From: Shimia ponticola
GTDB lineage: Bacteria; Pseudomonadota; Alphaproteobacteria; Rhodobacterales; Rhodobacteraceae
Length of the DNA: 64,000 bases
NCBI RefSeq assembly: GCF_007995215.1
Contig: NZ_VCDK01000001.1
Coordinates: 1-64,000 of the forward strand
Direction: 5' to 3'
In this document: positions 9,620 through 18,696 of the stretch, piece by piece
Layout of the letters: every line of letters starts with the position of its first letter
Numbering within the stretch: position 1 is the first letter of the stretch
Notes under the pieces: generated by a model
Databases searched by the model: none
Told to the model about the DNA's origin: nothing
The model's input: the letters and a program-made list of their open reading frames with translations, nothing else
Made by a program: the position numbers and the translations under genes

Positions 9620-11473
9620 ATGCCAATTGACCGAAAAATCCTCGCACTGATCACAGCGGCATCTTTATTGGTGTTTTCTTTGATCGCTGTTGTCGATTGG
9701 TCGAGGATCAACAAGCAGTTCGAAGAAACGCTCATACGAGAAGCTTTTTCGACCGCGCGGGCGCTTGGCATCACGTTGACATCAGAGCCGTCTCTTCTTT
9801 TGGAAGAGGCGGGCTTTGCTGCGGTTCAGCAGGCGATGCTGTCAGAGTACCGGCTCTTGTCGGTACGAGTAAGCGTCCCGGAAACTGACGGACTGGTCAC
9901 GAAACTCTCGCATGACGTTGCCAACCTCGGCACTGCCGCTAGTGATCTTGCGGAAAGAGCGTACCAACAGCAACGCGAGCTGCATCAAGTGCTCGTTGGG
10001 GCTGGCGGTGACAAGGTGTTGGCCGTTGCCAAGCCACTTTACATCGCCAGACGCCCGGTTGCCGCCATCGAGCTTGGGTTTTCTATGTCGACACTGCGGC
10101 AGAACGCGGTCGAACGCTTCCTATTGGACATGGCTGCTATTTCCGCGTTGCTCTGCGGCTTGGCGCTGTTTTTGTACCTAACTGTTCGTCATCTTGTTGT
10201 TCGTCCTCTGAATTCTTTGAAAGCGGGAGTGGATCGGTTTGCCGCGCATCGGCAACTGACCATCAAATCCAACAAGAGCAATGACGAAATTGGCGCCTTG
10301 TTCGACAGCTTTGAGAAGATGTCGCGGAGCATCCTAGATGCAGAGGAAAAGCAGAACCAAAGGAACCGATTAGAGGCGGTCGGGCAGTTGGCGGGTGGTA
10401 TCGCACACGATTTTAACAATCTTCTTCAGATTATTCTCGGGAATGCCGACCTTCTAGAAGGCCTGTTAGAGGACGATAACCAAAAAGGCATGCTCAAGGA
10501 CATAGCGGACGTGACCGAGCGGGGTCGTCAGTTGACCGCGCGCCTTCTAGCGTACTCGCAAAAACAGCCTCTGTTTCCCGTTCTTTTGGACCTCAGCGCT
10601 GAGGGTGAGCAGATAACCAAAATGCTGCGGCGGACCTTGGGCGGTCGGATCGAACTGGAGTGGGACTCCAATGGCTCGTATTGGGCTTACGTTGACCGAA
10701 GCCAGCTTGAAAATGCCTTGATCAATCTTGCCATCAATGCGCGCGACGCCATGCCAGATGGAGGAAAGTTAACGGTCAGGCTTCGGTCCGTCGAACTGAG
10801 TTCAGACGACCTGATCGAGAGCTTTGAGGCTAAGGTTGGTCGATATGTAGCGATCGAACTTACCGACACTGGCACCGGTATTCCCCAGAATGCTCTGAGC
10901 CGAATCTACGAGCCATTCTTTACGACCAAGGGTGTCGGTAAAGGCAGTGGTTTGGGCCTGTCCATGGTGTTCGGTTTCATCCGCCAATCCAATGGCCAAA
11001 TGAGTATTGAAAGCCAGCTTGAGGAAGGGACGAAAGTTTCGCTCTTTCTCCCGATGGCGCAAGCACCGGATCGTCAAGACCAGAACGTCTCCGACGCGGA
11101 AGTTCCAAAGCAGACTCCAAGACGGATACTCCTAGTGGACGCAGGGCATGCATTGCGAACGGTGCTAAAAATACGCCTTGAGGCGCAAGGGCACACAGTT
11201 CTGATTGCATCAGACGGGATGATCGGGCTCGAACTCTTGGAAAACGATCCAGATATCGACCTCATCGTGTCAGATGTCATGCTCCCCGGCGCACTCGATG
11301 GGCCAGAGGTTTGCAAGCGAGCAATTGCTCACAGAGCTGATCTGCGTTGCCTGTTGATTTCTGAGCATATTCTAGAGGGCTTTGAAGGGATGAAGCCTTC
11401 GGTGCAAATCTTGATGAAGCCCTTTAAACTCTCAGATTTCGACTCCGTTCTCGATCAGATGATGGAAACCTGA
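9620..11473 (+). CDS. Hybrid sensor histidine kinase with C-terminal receiver
   Basis: A 617-aa inner-membrane kinase. Two transmembrane segments (about residues 7-25 and 172-190) enclose a periplasmic region of about 145 aa, followed by a HAMP-like linker. The dimerisation/phosphoacceptor box is GGIAHDFNNLLQIILGNADLL. The ATPase domain has N-box NLAINARDAMPDGG, G1 DTGTGIP and G2 GKGSGLGLSMVFG. The receiver (about residue 500 on) has the phospho-Asp in LIVSDVMLPG and Lys in MKPF, but its N-terminal acidic pair is reduced to one Asp (LLVDAG). It probably senses together with the solute-binding protein upstream. Confidence 0.9.
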   Translation: MPIDRKILALITAASLLVFSLIAVVDWSRINKQFEETLIREAFSTARALGITLTSEPSLLLEEAGFAAVQQAMLSEYRLLSVRVSVPETDGLVTKLSHDVANLGTAASDLAERAYQQQRELHQVLVGAGGDKVLAVAKPLYIARRPVAAIELGFSMSTLRQNAVERFLLDMAAISALLCGLALFLYLTVRHLVVRPLNSLKAGVDRFAAHRQLTIKSNKSNDEIGALFDSFEKMSRSILDAEEKQNQRNRLEAVGQLAGGIAHDFNNLLQIILGNADLLEGLLEDDNQKGMLKDIADVTERGRQLTARLLAYSQKQPLFPVLLDLSAEGEQITKMLRRTLGGRIELEWDSNGSYWAYVDRSQLENALINLAINARDAMPDGGKLTVRLRSVELSSDDLIESFEAKVGRYVAIELTDTGTGIPQNALSRIYEPFFTTKGVGKGSGLGLSMVFGFIRQSNGQMSIESQLEEGTKVSLFLPMAQAPDRQDQNVSDAEVPKQTPRRILLVDAGHALRTVLKIRLEAQGHTVLIASDGMIGLELLENDPDIDLIVSDVMLPGALDGPEVCKRAIAHRADLRCLLISEHILEGFEGMKPSVQILMKPFKLSDFDSVLDQMMET

Positions 11474-11706
11474 GGACTGTGTGCGACGCTTGGTTGGGGG
11501 CCAGTGCACAGATGCGCATGGAATCCATTCGATCCCCCTGAAGCTCAATCAGGATAAGTGGCTTCCAAGCTTATGCCAAAACCGACAAGCGCCCAGTTTC
11601 CGCTATTTTCTGGCCTCCGTCCCGAACCCGAAAAACCAGAGCTTGGCTGGTGAGCCACAATCGCTCTACACATGCGCCAACTCATGAACCCAACCTGGAC
11701 CCTCGC

Positions 11707-12096
11707 ATGTCAGCAACCACGATCCAAACCTATTTCGATGCCTTCAATTCTGGTGACGTCGACGCGATGCTGGACTGCCTGACCGATGACGTGGCTCATC
11801 ATGTGAACGAAGGACAAATACGAACTGGCAAAGCAGCTTTCGCCGAGTTTTGCGCGCATATGAACCGCTGCTAACGCGAACATCTGACCGATATGGTTAT
11901 CTTGGTGAACCAAGATCGCGCAGCGGCAGAATTTGTTGTCAACGGCACCTATCTCGCCACCGACCCCGGCTGTCCAGAGGCTCATGGCCAGACCTACAAA
12001 CTTCCCGCAGGGTCTTTCTTTACGCTGGCGGATGGCAAGATCGCGCGCGTCACCACCTACTACAATTTCGCCGACTGGAAGCGGCAGGTGTCGTGA
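11707..12096 (+). pseudogene. SnoaL-like / ketosteroid-isomerase-like protein broken by a stop codon
   Basis: Two in-frame pieces make one SnoaL-like (NTF2 fold) protein of about 129 aa: MSATTIQTYFDAFNSGDVDAML to CAHMNRC, then, after TAA at 11872-11874, REHLTDMVILVNQDRAAAEF to FADWKRQVS. There is no frameshift. One base change (TAC to TAA at codon 56) explains the break. The downstream part lacks its own good start, so a functional product is unlikely unless the stop is read through or is a sequencing error. It ends in GTGA overlap with an acetyltransferase gene, so it was probably part of that operon. Confidence 0.8.
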
Positions 12097-12677
12097 CGAT
12101 CACTGTTGAACCGTTGACTGGCGACGCGCTTACGCAGGCGCTTCCGGATTTGGCGCAGCTGAGGATGACAGTCTTTCGCGCGTTTCCCTATCTGTACGAT
12201 GGGGACATGGAGTACGAGGAACGCTACCTCGCCAGTTATCGTGATAATCCCCGCGCCGTGTTGGTGGCGGCACGGGACGGCGATAGGATCGTGGGGGCAT
12301 CCACGGGCATGCCGTTGGTCGATCACGCGGATGCGGCTTCCTTAGCGCACCCAGACCTGCCGCCAGCAGAAACGATCTATTACTGCGCAGAGAGTGTGCT
12401 TCTTGCGGATTACCGCGGTCGGGGTATCGGACACCTGTTTTTTGACATCCGAGAGGCCGAAGCCCGCCGCATGGGGTTTGAATATGCACTGTTCTGTGGC
12501 GTGGTCCGGCCCGACGATCACCCTGAACGTCCAGTCGACCATCGACCGCTTGAAGGCGTTTGGGCCAAGCGTGGCTATCAGAAGCTGCCAGGTGTGACTG
12601 CGACGTTCCATTGGACCGACATCGGCTCTGACATGGAAACGCCGCACAGCCTTCAGGCATGGATGCGGCGGCTGTGA
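12093..12677 (+). CDS. GNAT family N-acetyltransferase
   Basis: A 194-aa GNAT protein. The acetyl-CoA motif is ESVLLADYRGRGIGHLFFDIREAEARRMGF (RGRGIG). The start is GTG at 12093, overlapping the stop of the SnoaL-like pseudogene (GTGA). The C-terminal EGVWAKRGYQKLPG is typical of the fold. It overlaps the next gene, a nitrilase-family hydrolase. The pairing of GNAT and nitrilase in one transcript suggests a shared amide/amine pathway, but no substrate can be named. Confidence 0.85.
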   Translation: MTITVEPLTGDALTQALPDLAQLRMTVFRAFPYLYDGDMEYEERYLASYRDNPRAVLVAARDGDRIVGASTGMPLVDHADAASLAHPDLPPAETIYYCAESVLLADYRGRGIGHLFFDIREAEARRMGFEYALFCGVVRPDDHPERPVDHRPLEGVWAKRGYQKLPGVTATFHWTDIGSDMETPHSLQAWMRRL

Positions 12678-13561
12678 GAATTGCGACAGCAGCCTATGCA
12701 ATGGACCCGCTGCCCTCATGGCAGGCCTATGTCGACAAGTTGCACGCTTGGGTGGCGGAGGCTGCAGCACAGGGTGCAGACCTTCTGGTGTTTCCTGAAT
12801 ACGGCGCGATGGAGCTTGCGGCGATTTCCGGCCAAGCCGGTGATCTTGAAGCATCGCTAAGGGCCGTCAGCGATCTGGTGCCTCAGGTCGACGCTCTGCA
12901 CGCGGAATTGGCAGCCCGGTTTAGTGTGCATATCCTTGCAGCAAGTGCACCGGTCTTTGACGCTGCGTGCCACCCGACGCGTCCCGTGAACCGCGCCCGC
13001 CTTGTCGCCCCGAATGGCGTCGTGATCGGCCAGGACAAGCAAATCATGACGCGGTTCGAGCGGGAAACATGGGATGTTGTCGCTGGTGGACCATTGCGCG
13101 CAATAGAAACCGAGTTCGGAACCGTTGGTGTTCTGATCTGCTATGACGCTGAATTCCCGCTCTTGGGACGCGCCCTGATCGAGGCGGGATGCGATATGAT
13201 CCTCGTGCCGTCCTGCACCGACACCTGGCAGGGCTACCACCGGGTCCGCACCGGGGCCGCTGCACGCGCCTTGGAAGGGCAGTGCATCACCGTTCAATCC
13301 TCCACGACCGGCGACTGCGACTGGTGCCCGGCGGTCGATGAAAACCGGGGCAGGGCGGGCGTATTCGCACCGCAGGACGGCGGAATGCCGGACGACGGCG
13401 TTTTGGCTTTTGGTCCGCCTGACACTTCCGGTTGGTCCTATGCTGATATTGATCTGGCCCAGATACGCGATATTCGACAGCAGGGTGCCGTTCGCGGCGT
13501 TGCGCATTGGCCAGAGCAGATCGACCGAATTGCGCGCGTGGAACACATCACGACGCGCTGA
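12674..13561 (+). CDS. Carbon-nitrogen hydrolase (nitrilase superfamily)
   Basis: A protein of about 295 aa of the nitrilase superfamily, which cleaves nitriles or amides through a Glu-Lys-Cys triad. All three are visible: E42 in VFPEYGAMEL, K122 in GQDKQIMTRFE and C156 in LICYDAEFP. I chose GTG 12674, which overlaps the upstream stop (GTGA) like other junctions here; an in-frame ATG at 12659 would add five residues. The substrate is unknown; omega-amidase or aliphatic amidase-like activity is possible. Confidence 0.88.
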   Translation: MRIATAAYAMDPLPSWQAYVDKLHAWVAEAAAQGADLLVFPEYGAMELAAISGQAGDLEASLRAVSDLVPQVDALHAELAARFSVHILAASAPVFDAACHPTRPVNRARLVAPNGVVIGQDKQIMTRFERETWDVVAGGPLRAIETEFGTVGVLICYDAEFPLLGRALIEAGCDMILVPSCTDTWQGYHRVRTGAAARALEGQCITVQSSTTGDCDWCPAVDENRGRAGVFAPQDGGMPDDGVLAFGPPDTSGWSYADIDLAQIRDIRQQGAVRGVAHWPEQIDRIARVEHITTR

Positions 13562-13651
13562 TTGGGCAAGTTGTCCCTTGATTGTTTGGCAAATTGCCAT
13601 CATCTACCCCCATCCGGCAAAATGGGCCGGTGATAAGATTTAGGAGAGACC

Positions 13652-13870
13652 ATGGCCAAGGAAGAACCGCTCGAATTTCCTGGTGTCGTCAAGGAACTCC
13701 TGCCGAATGCGACATTCCGGGTCGAGCTGGAAAACGGCCATGAGATCGTCGCAACAATGGCAGGCAAAATGCGCAAGAACCGCATTCGTGTTCTGACTGG
13801 CGACAAAGTATCGGTGGAAATGACCCCGTATGATTTGTCCAAGGGACGGATCAACTACCGCTTCAAATAA
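13652..13870 (+). CDS. infA: Translation initiation factor IF-1
   Basis: A 72-aa protein of exactly the IF-1 length and sequence type ([61 protein letters not shown]). The S1-like OB fold binds the 30S A site. A good AGGAGAG ribosome site precedes the ATG. It lies alone between the nitrilase gene and the palindromic repeats at 13,871-13,943. Confidence 0.97.
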   Translation: MAKEEPLEFPGVVKELLPNATFRVELENGHEIVATMAGKMRKNRIRVLTGDKVSVEMTPYDLSKGRINYRFK

Positions 13871-13943
13871 GGTGCGTGACATCACGCACCCTACCACAAG
13901 ACCAAACGCCGACGCGATTGTAGGGTGCGTGCTCGCACGCACC
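13871..13943. repeat. Two related palindromes downstream of infA
   Basis: Two hairpins share the core GGTGCGTG/CACGCACC: 13871-13890 (8-bp arms, ACAT loop) and 13924-13943 (9-bp arms, TC loop). Their outer flanks CACCCTAC and GTAGGGTG are also complementary, so the whole block can fold into one larger structure. They look like REP-type extragenic palindromes; the first, directly after the infA stop, could also end transcription. Confidence 0.7.
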
Positions 13944-13966
13944 GTCGTCTTGGGGCTCATCGCTCA

Positions 13967-14542
13967 ATGAAACTCATCCTCGGTTCCGGCTCACCGCGCC
14001 GCCGCGAATTGATCGGCGTCCTGGGCTTAACCCCCGACGCCATCCGCGCTCCTGACATCGACGAGTTCCCGCTCAAAGGCGAACTGCCGCGCGCCTATTG
14101 CAATCGCATTACCCTCGGTAAGGCAGAGGCGTTGGAGGCTGCACCTGACGAGGTGATCCTTTGCGCGGACACCACAGTTGCCCTGGGCCGACGCATTCTG
14201 GGTAAACCCGATGGGGCCGAAGGCGCACGCCAATTTCTCGAAATGCTGTCGGGCCGACGCCATCAGGTGATCACAGCTGTGGCCGTCAAAACATCCGAAC
14301 GGGTTTTGGTCAAAGATGTCGTGTCACAGGTCCGTATGAAACGCCTCAGCAATGCAGAAATCGACGCCTACCTCGCGACAGGCGATTGGGAGGGGAAGGC
14401 AGGCGGATATGCCATTCAGGGGCCCGCAGGCGCATTCATTCCGTGGATCAGCGGTAGCCATGCTGCCATCATGGGCCTGCCTTTGACCGAAACAGCCCAC
14501 CTTTTGCGTGCGGCGGGGCTGCCAGTGATGGGGATCATATGA
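13967..14542 (+). CDS. maf: Maf-family nucleotide pyrophosphatase
   Basis: A 191-aa Maf/HAM1-fold protein that hydrolyses non-canonical or excess nucleoside triphosphates to monophosphates. Hallmarks are [19 protein letters not shown] at the N-terminus, [27 protein letters not shown] and [16 protein letters not shown] 13967 is the start; earlier codons fall in the palindromic repeats. It overlaps the RNase E/G gene by 4 bp (ATGA). Confidence 0.93.
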   Translation: MKLILGSGSPRRRELIGVLGLTPDAIRAPDIDEFPLKGELPRAYCNRITLGKAEALEAAPDEVILCADTTVALGRRILGKPDGAEGARQFLEMLSGRRHQVITAVAVKTSERVLVKDVVSQVRMKRLSNAEIDAYLATGDWEGKAGGYAIQGPAGAFIPWISGSHAAIMGLPLTETAHLLRAAGLPVMGII

Positions 14543-15555
14543 AAGGGCGTGTGATTGCACTTGATCATCTGAACGGGCGCGAGGTGGCCGCGCTGATTGT
14601 GGATGGGCGGCTGGAAGATCTCTTTGTCGACAAAGATGACATGCCTGTACCCGGGACAGTCTATCTCGCCCGCGTGGACCGTCCGCTGAAAGGGCAGGGT
14701 GGCGTGATGATGGCCTTGGGTCCTCAGACCGGGTTCTTACGCCGGGCCAAAGGTCTCGCGCCGGGGCAAACGGTGTTGGTGCAGGTGTCTGGCTATGCCG
14801 AAGCAGGCAAGGCGGTGCCTGTGACAGACCGCGTTCTCTTCAAGAGCCGCTATGCGATTGTCACGCCGGACGCGCCCGGGTTGAACATTTCGCGCGCGAT
14901 CAAGGATGATGATCGGCGCGATGTGCTTCAAGGGATTGCGCGCGGCGGGATGGATGGGGCTGACGCGGGCCTTATCCTGCGCTCAGCCTGCGAAACCGCC
15001 GACGATGAAGATATACTCGAAGACATCGAGGCCATGCGTAGCCTGTGCGACCAAACGCTGGCCCACCAAGAGCTTGGTCTGGTGCACCCCGGGGACGGGC
15101 CACACCTGCGCGCGTGGCGCGAATGGTCCGCACCGGCATCTGTGAACACGCAGGCCGGCAGTCTGGAGGACACCGGGGCATTGGATGCCATCGACGCCTT
15201 ATCGCGCGTGGATGTGCCGCTAGGGCAAGGCAGCATGGCCATTGAACCGACGCGCGCCTTGATCGCCGTCGACGTTAACACCGGCGCCGACACATCGCCC
15301 GCCGCTGCACTCAAGGTGAATCTCGCGGCGTTGAATGATTTGCCAAGACAACTGCGCCTGCGCGGGTTGGGCGGTCAGATTACGCTGGACCTCGCCCCCG
15401 TCATGAAGCGCGACCGCCGCCAGATTGAAACCGCGGCCAAAGCCGCCTTCCGCCGCGACAGCGTCGACACCGAAATCGTCGGCTGGACGCCGCTTGGTCA
15501 CCTGGAGCTCAAACGCAAGCGTGAACGCCGTCCCTTGTCTGAGGTGCTGGGATGA
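14539..15555 (+). CDS. Ribonuclease E/G family protein (short form)
   Basis: A 338-aa single-domain RNase E/G-type endoribonuclease, shorter than RNase G and much shorter than RNase E. The two metal-binding aspartates are visible in [12 protein letters not shown] and [11 protein letters not shown], near residues 239 and 284. The C-terminal zinc-link Cys motif of true RNase E is absent. From memory, this short form between maf and yacG is a standard alphaproteobacterial arrangement. ATGA overlaps link it to both neighbours. Confidence 0.9.
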   Translation: MKGRVIALDHLNGREVAALIVDGRLEDLFVDKDDMPVPGTVYLARVDRPLKGQGGVMMALGPQTGFLRRAKGLAPGQTVLVQVSGYAEAGKAVPVTDRVLFKSRYAIVTPDAPGLNISRAIKDDDRRDVLQGIARGGMDGADAGLILRSACETADDEDILEDIEAMRSLCDQTLAHQELGLVHPGDGPHLRAWREWSAPASVNTQAGSLEDTGALDAIDALSRVDVPLGQGSMAIEPTRALIAVDVNTGADTSPAAALKVNLAALNDLPRQLRLRGLGGQITLDLAPVMKRDRRQIETAAKAAFRRDSVDTEIVGWTPLGHLELKRKRERRPLSEVLG

Positions 15556-15734
15556 GTTGCCCGATATGCGAAAAACCAACCGCTCCAAAGTATCGACCGT
15601 TCTGCTCGAAACGCTGTGCGGACATTGATCTGGGGCGATGGCTGAACGATGATTACGTCCTGCCGGGAACAGCCGAAGATGAACCTGACGACATGCTTCC
15701 CGACGACGGAGCAGGCCCGAGTAAGCTTCAGTAA
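15552..15734 (+). CDS. yacG: DNA gyrase inhibitor YacG (zinc-binding)
   Basis: A 60-aa protein with the YacG zinc site C3-x2-C6 ... C18-x3-C22 (CPICEKP ... RPFCSKRCADIDLGRWL). The RCADIDLGRWL string is the family signature. In E. coli, YacG binds GyrB and blocks DNA binding by gyrase. It overlaps the RNase E/G gene by 4 bp. Confidence 0.93.
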   Translation: MSCPICEKPTAPKYRPFCSKRCADIDLGRWLNDDYVLPGTAEDEPDDMLPDDGAGPSKLQ

Positions 15735-15953
15735 AGCGTTCTGCGATTTTTGTGACACTCCCTATGCTGAGAGCGGGCAGGGGAGCACCTAACCGTCCAC
15801 GGTTGCACCTCCCGCATGCCGCTGTCTCTGGACCGCCTGCACTGATTGCAGCGCAAACCTCGGAAAAGTGTGAACAAACATGCAAAAGCCACTGGACACC
15901 CCCCGCACCCTTGCCTAAACCGACGCCACCCGACGGGCCGCGCCCGTCCCCGT

Positions 15954-16028
15954 GCCCGGGTAGCTCAGGGGTAGAGCAGTGGATTGAAAATCCTCGTGTC
16001 GGTGGTTCGATTCCGCCCCCGGGCACCA
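15954..16028 (+). tRNA. tRNA-Phe (anticodon GAA)
   Basis: A complete 75-nt tRNA: acceptor stem GCCCGGG/CCCGGGC, D arm TAGCTCAGGGGTAGAGC, anticodon loop TTGAAAA with GAA (Phe), T arm GGTTCGATTCC, and encoded CCA. Its last 46 bases (15,983-16,028) are repeated exactly at 43,698-43,743, so it served as the integration site of the island and was restored by it. Confidence 0.96.
15983..16028 (+). repeat. attL: 46-bp core in the tRNA-Phe 3' end
   Basis: This is the left copy of the exact 46-bp direct repeat, from the anticodon stem through the CCA. Sequence after it differs from that after attR (TTTAAAT here, CTTAAAC there), which fixes the right edge of the core. Confidence 0.92.
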
Positions 16029-16113
16029 TTTAAATATAGAAAAAACAGTAACTTGTCGGATTTCTGCACGGCAGCGCAAGTCGCTGAAAACGCCGAAAAG
16101 CCCTATCACAGTG

Positions 16114-16192
16114 TTAGCACAGTTGGAAAAACATGAGTTAGCACAGTGCGTTGTGAGCGCCGCGCCGTGCACCTAGCACAGTTCTAGCACAG
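16114..16192 (+). repeat. Clustered (C/T)TAGCACAG repeats inside the left island end
   Basis: Four direct copies of (C/T)TAGCACAG lie at 16114, 16138, 16173 and 16184; two of them extend to TAGCACAGTT. Related copies lie in the same orientation at 43,630 and 43,641, just inside attR. Clusters like this near att sites are typical of integrase arm-type or excisionase sites. Confidence 0.75.
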
Positions 16193-16349
16193 CAGCCTAG
16201 CAACGCTCCTTGCCGTGCTTATGGTGCTTAATCTCTGCTTTTGTGGAATTAGCGCGTTGATTTCATTGGGTGAAAATCAGTGTTTTCCCACAAAGCAATA
16301 CCATGCTGTTGCCCACCGAATTTTTTGTGAGCAACAGGGCAATCTGGAG

Positions 16350-17198
16350 TCAGGCCTGCCTTTGCAAGAAGTCCACCAGCAAGACTGAAATCTTCTCAGG
16401 CTGATCTTCTAGTGAGAAGTGGCCGCAATCCTCCAAAACATGGAGTTCCGAACCTGGGATTGCCTTGTGCAACCGGTGCGCCCAATCAACAACCTGCCAC
16501 GCGTCATCAGCACCCCAAATCAGTTGAACTGGGTTTTTGCCGAGTTCAGCATAACGAGGTGCAACTTCGTCTGTGTGCTTGGGATCGTAGTGCATGACTT
16601 GATGCTGGAAAAAGCTTCCTTGGCCCACCGGACCACAGATGAAATCCAAGTAGGTCTCCATGGAGGTTTCCGCCAAACGCTCTTTGTTATGTACCGTTGA
16701 GTAAAACCATTCGCGGAAGTGCTCGCGGTGATCAGCATCAGGTGCTTTGATCAGTTTTTCTAAACCGGCCTTCATCTGTTGATTGGTGCGCTTAGAGGGC
16801 CAGCTGTCGTAGCTGACAACATCAATCATCGTCAGTGATCTGACCCGCTCAGGGGATTGGATGCAAAACCTCTGAGCAACGCCCCCGCCAATATCATGGG
16901 CAATGACGTGCAGATCATTAATGCCCCAAAGATCGAGCAACGCTTCAAGCACGGGAACTTGGCCAGTCACAGATGTATCGATGTTTGGATCATGCGGGCG
17001 TTCGGATAGGCCAAAACCCAACAGATCATAGACGTGCACTTTGTATCCGGCTTGGGTCAAAGACGGCAAAATATTCCGCCAAATATACGAGGATGAGGGT
17101 GTGCCATGCAGCAGCAAGACGGGCTCGCCCTCTCCGTGCACCCCATGTGCGATGCGATTGCCATCAATGATGGCATGTTGATTGACGAGATGTGTCAT
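16350..17198 (-). CDS. Alpha/beta hydrolase, haloalkane-dehalogenase-like
   Basis: A 282-aa alpha/beta hydrolase. The oxyanion motif HGTPSSSYIWRNILP and the nucleophile elbow VIAHDIGGGVAQRF carry an Asp nucleophile (HDxGG). Acid D in WGADDAW and His in DCGHFSLEDQPE complete the triad. An Asp nucleophile is typical of haloalkane/haloacetate dehalogenases and epoxide hydrolases, not esterases. It is divergent from the LysR gene (95-bp gap), which probably regulates it. Confidence 0.85.
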   Translation of the reverse strand: MTHLVNQHAIIDGNRIAHGVHGEGEPVLLLHGTPSSSYIWRNILPSLTQAGYKVHVYDLLGFGLSERPHDPNIDTSVTGQVPVLEALLDLWGINDLHVIAHDIGGGVAQRFCIQSPERVRSLTMIDVVSYDSWPSKRTNQQMKAGLEKLIKAPDADHREHFREWFYSTVHNKERLAETSMETYLDFICGPVGQGSFFQHQVMHYDPKHTDEVAPRYAELGKNPVQLIWGADDAWQVVDWAHRLHKAIPGSELHVLEDCGHFSLEDQPEKISVLLVDFLQRQA

Positions 17199-17292
17199 TG
17201 ACTTGCTCCATGCTTGAACTTTGCATGTAGAATTGCTTTCTGGTCACACATAGATCAAATGAATGATTTCGATGCGGTGATCGAAATAGAGA

Positions 17293-18180
17293 ATGGGAGA
17301 CGCGATGGGTGAACGGCTTGACTTGGAAGGTTTGCGCGCACTGTTGGCCATTTCCAAACATGGTGGTGTCACACGCGCAGCGGAGTATTTGGCGTTATCT
17401 CAGCCAGCCGTCAGCCACAAAATCAAACGTTTAGAGCAGGTGCTGGGTGAAGAGCTTTTAGCACGACGCGCTGGCAATCAGCTGTTCACGTCAGCCGGAC
17501 AGCAGTTGCTGGTTTACGCGGAACGTATGATGGAGCTGCACGACGAAGCCTTAGCGGTCCTCAGCAAGAAATCCCTCAAAGGGACCATCAAACTGGGGAT
17601 GACCGAAGATACGACCGGCGGCGATCTCGCTCGTATTTTGGCACGTTTTTCCCGCGTTCACCCGGAAACCAAGGTCCACACACGGATTGCCCAGAGTCTG
17701 ACATTGGCGGATTGGCTGGCGGATGGAGCAATCGATATCGCTGTCATGCAGGTCCTGTCTTCGGAGGTAGAACCGGGCGACTTGATCCTCTACGAAGACC
17801 AACTCCACTGGATCAAATCCTACGACTTGCCCTTGGATCCCGATGCCAAAATCCCGTTCTTGGTCTTCGACAACAACTGCTTCTACAAGCACTGGGCGCA
17901 ACAGCAGGGGGCGCAAGCTGGCCACCGTTTTGAAACTGTCTTTGAGTGCGCCAGTGTGGCTGGGATACTGGCCTCAGTGCGTTCTGGTTTGGGCGTGGCA
18001 CTGATGAATGGACTGCACTTGGCACCAGATTTGGAAGTGATTTCGGATGTGTTTATTAAGCCGCCTGCAATCACCTATGTTGCGCGCTTCCGATCCAAAG
18101 AGCGCAATGATGCGGTCCGTGCTCTCCTAGACGAGATTTCGAAGGAAGTTGGAAAGGCTGTTCCGCTTCGCGTTGCGTAA
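17293..18180 (+). CDS. LysR-family transcriptional regulator
   Basis: A 295-aa LysR regulator. The N-terminal winged helix reads LEGLRALLAISKHGGVTRAAEYLALSQPAVSHKIKRLEQVLGEELLAR (helix-turn-helix near residues 20-45). A substrate-binding-like effector domain follows. ATG 17293 or ATG 17305 could be the start. The gene is divergent from the dehalogenase-like hydrolase, a classic LysR arrangement, so it likely controls that gene from the shared 95-bp region. Confidence 0.92.
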   Translation: MGDAMGERLDLEGLRALLAISKHGGVTRAAEYLALSQPAVSHKIKRLEQVLGEELLARRAGNQLFTSAGQQLLVYAERMMELHDEALAVLSKKSLKGTIKLGMTEDTTGGDLARILARFSRVHPETKVHTRIAQSLTLADWLADGAIDIAVMQVLSSEVEPGDLILYEDQLHWIKSYDLPLDPDAKIPFLVFDNNCFYKHWAQQQGAQAGHRFETVFECASVAGILASVRSGLGVALMNGLHLAPDLEVISDVFIKPPAITYVARFRSKERNDAVRALLDEISKEVGKAVPLRVA

Positions 18181-18259
18181 GCTGGGTTACGCATCGTTCT
18201 TCGGTCGCTCTTTCCATAACTTCGCCATAACTGGATTGGACCTAACCCAAGAGGTCCAC

Positions 18260-18607
18260 TTGGCGTCACAGACAATCCAACGGATAGCCCAACTCAATGA
18301 TGCATTTCGGAAAGGCGATCCCAGCGTGCCAGGGCAACGGTTTGTAACCGCTGGGGTGCTCCATCTGGTAAGCCAACTGGATATTCCCATGGATGCGCTG
18401 ATCCACAGGGTTGCCCAGTTCGATGATTTCACCGATCACAATGACCCATATAGCGAGCATGACTTTGGTCAGTTTGAGTTCCTCGAGCATCAACTGTTTT
18501 GGAAGCTGGATTGCTATGACCAAGACTATGCTTTGGGTTCTGACGATCCCACCGACCTCAGCAAGACTCGTCGGGTTCTTACGATCATGCTTGCTGAGGA
18601 ATGGTAG
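18260..18607 (+). CDS. DUF3768 family protein
   Basis: The conserved part runs IQRIAQLNDAFRKGD, TAGVLHLVSQLD, VAQFDDFTDHNDPYSEHDFGQF, KLDCYDQDYALGSDDPTDLSKTRRVLTIMLAEEW, which matches DUF3768, a small family common on alphaproteobacterial plasmids and islands. I chose TTG 18260, preceded by AAGAGG at 18249-18254; the reading frame is open from 18149 but that part overlaps the LysR gene and is not conserved-looking. Function unknown. Confidence 0.75.
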   Translation: MASQTIQRIAQLNDAFRKGDPSVPGQRFVTAGVLHLVSQLDIPMDALIHRVAQFDDFTDHNDPYSEHDFGQFEFLEHQLFWKLDCYDQDYALGSDDPTDLSKTRRVLTIMLAEEW

Positions 18608-18696
18608 GCTGCACCCTGTAAGAATTCAGAGAAACTTTCGCGAGGAAAGTTCTTGTTGGTTTTTTCCGGGAAAGAAACGGATGGAAGTACGTGTGG

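Noticed and set aside
11872-11874. Stop-codon recoding as the reason for in-frame stops
   Set aside because: Intact neighbours end normally with the same stops, and several broken genes also carry frameshifts and deletions.
12857-13603. 248-codon minus-strand frame opposite the nitrilase gene
   Set aside because: The catalytic triad of the plus-strand gene makes that frame the real one.
16114-16192. CRISPR array
   Set aside because: The CTAGCACAG repeats are only 9-11 bp, unevenly spaced, and no cas genes exist in the window.
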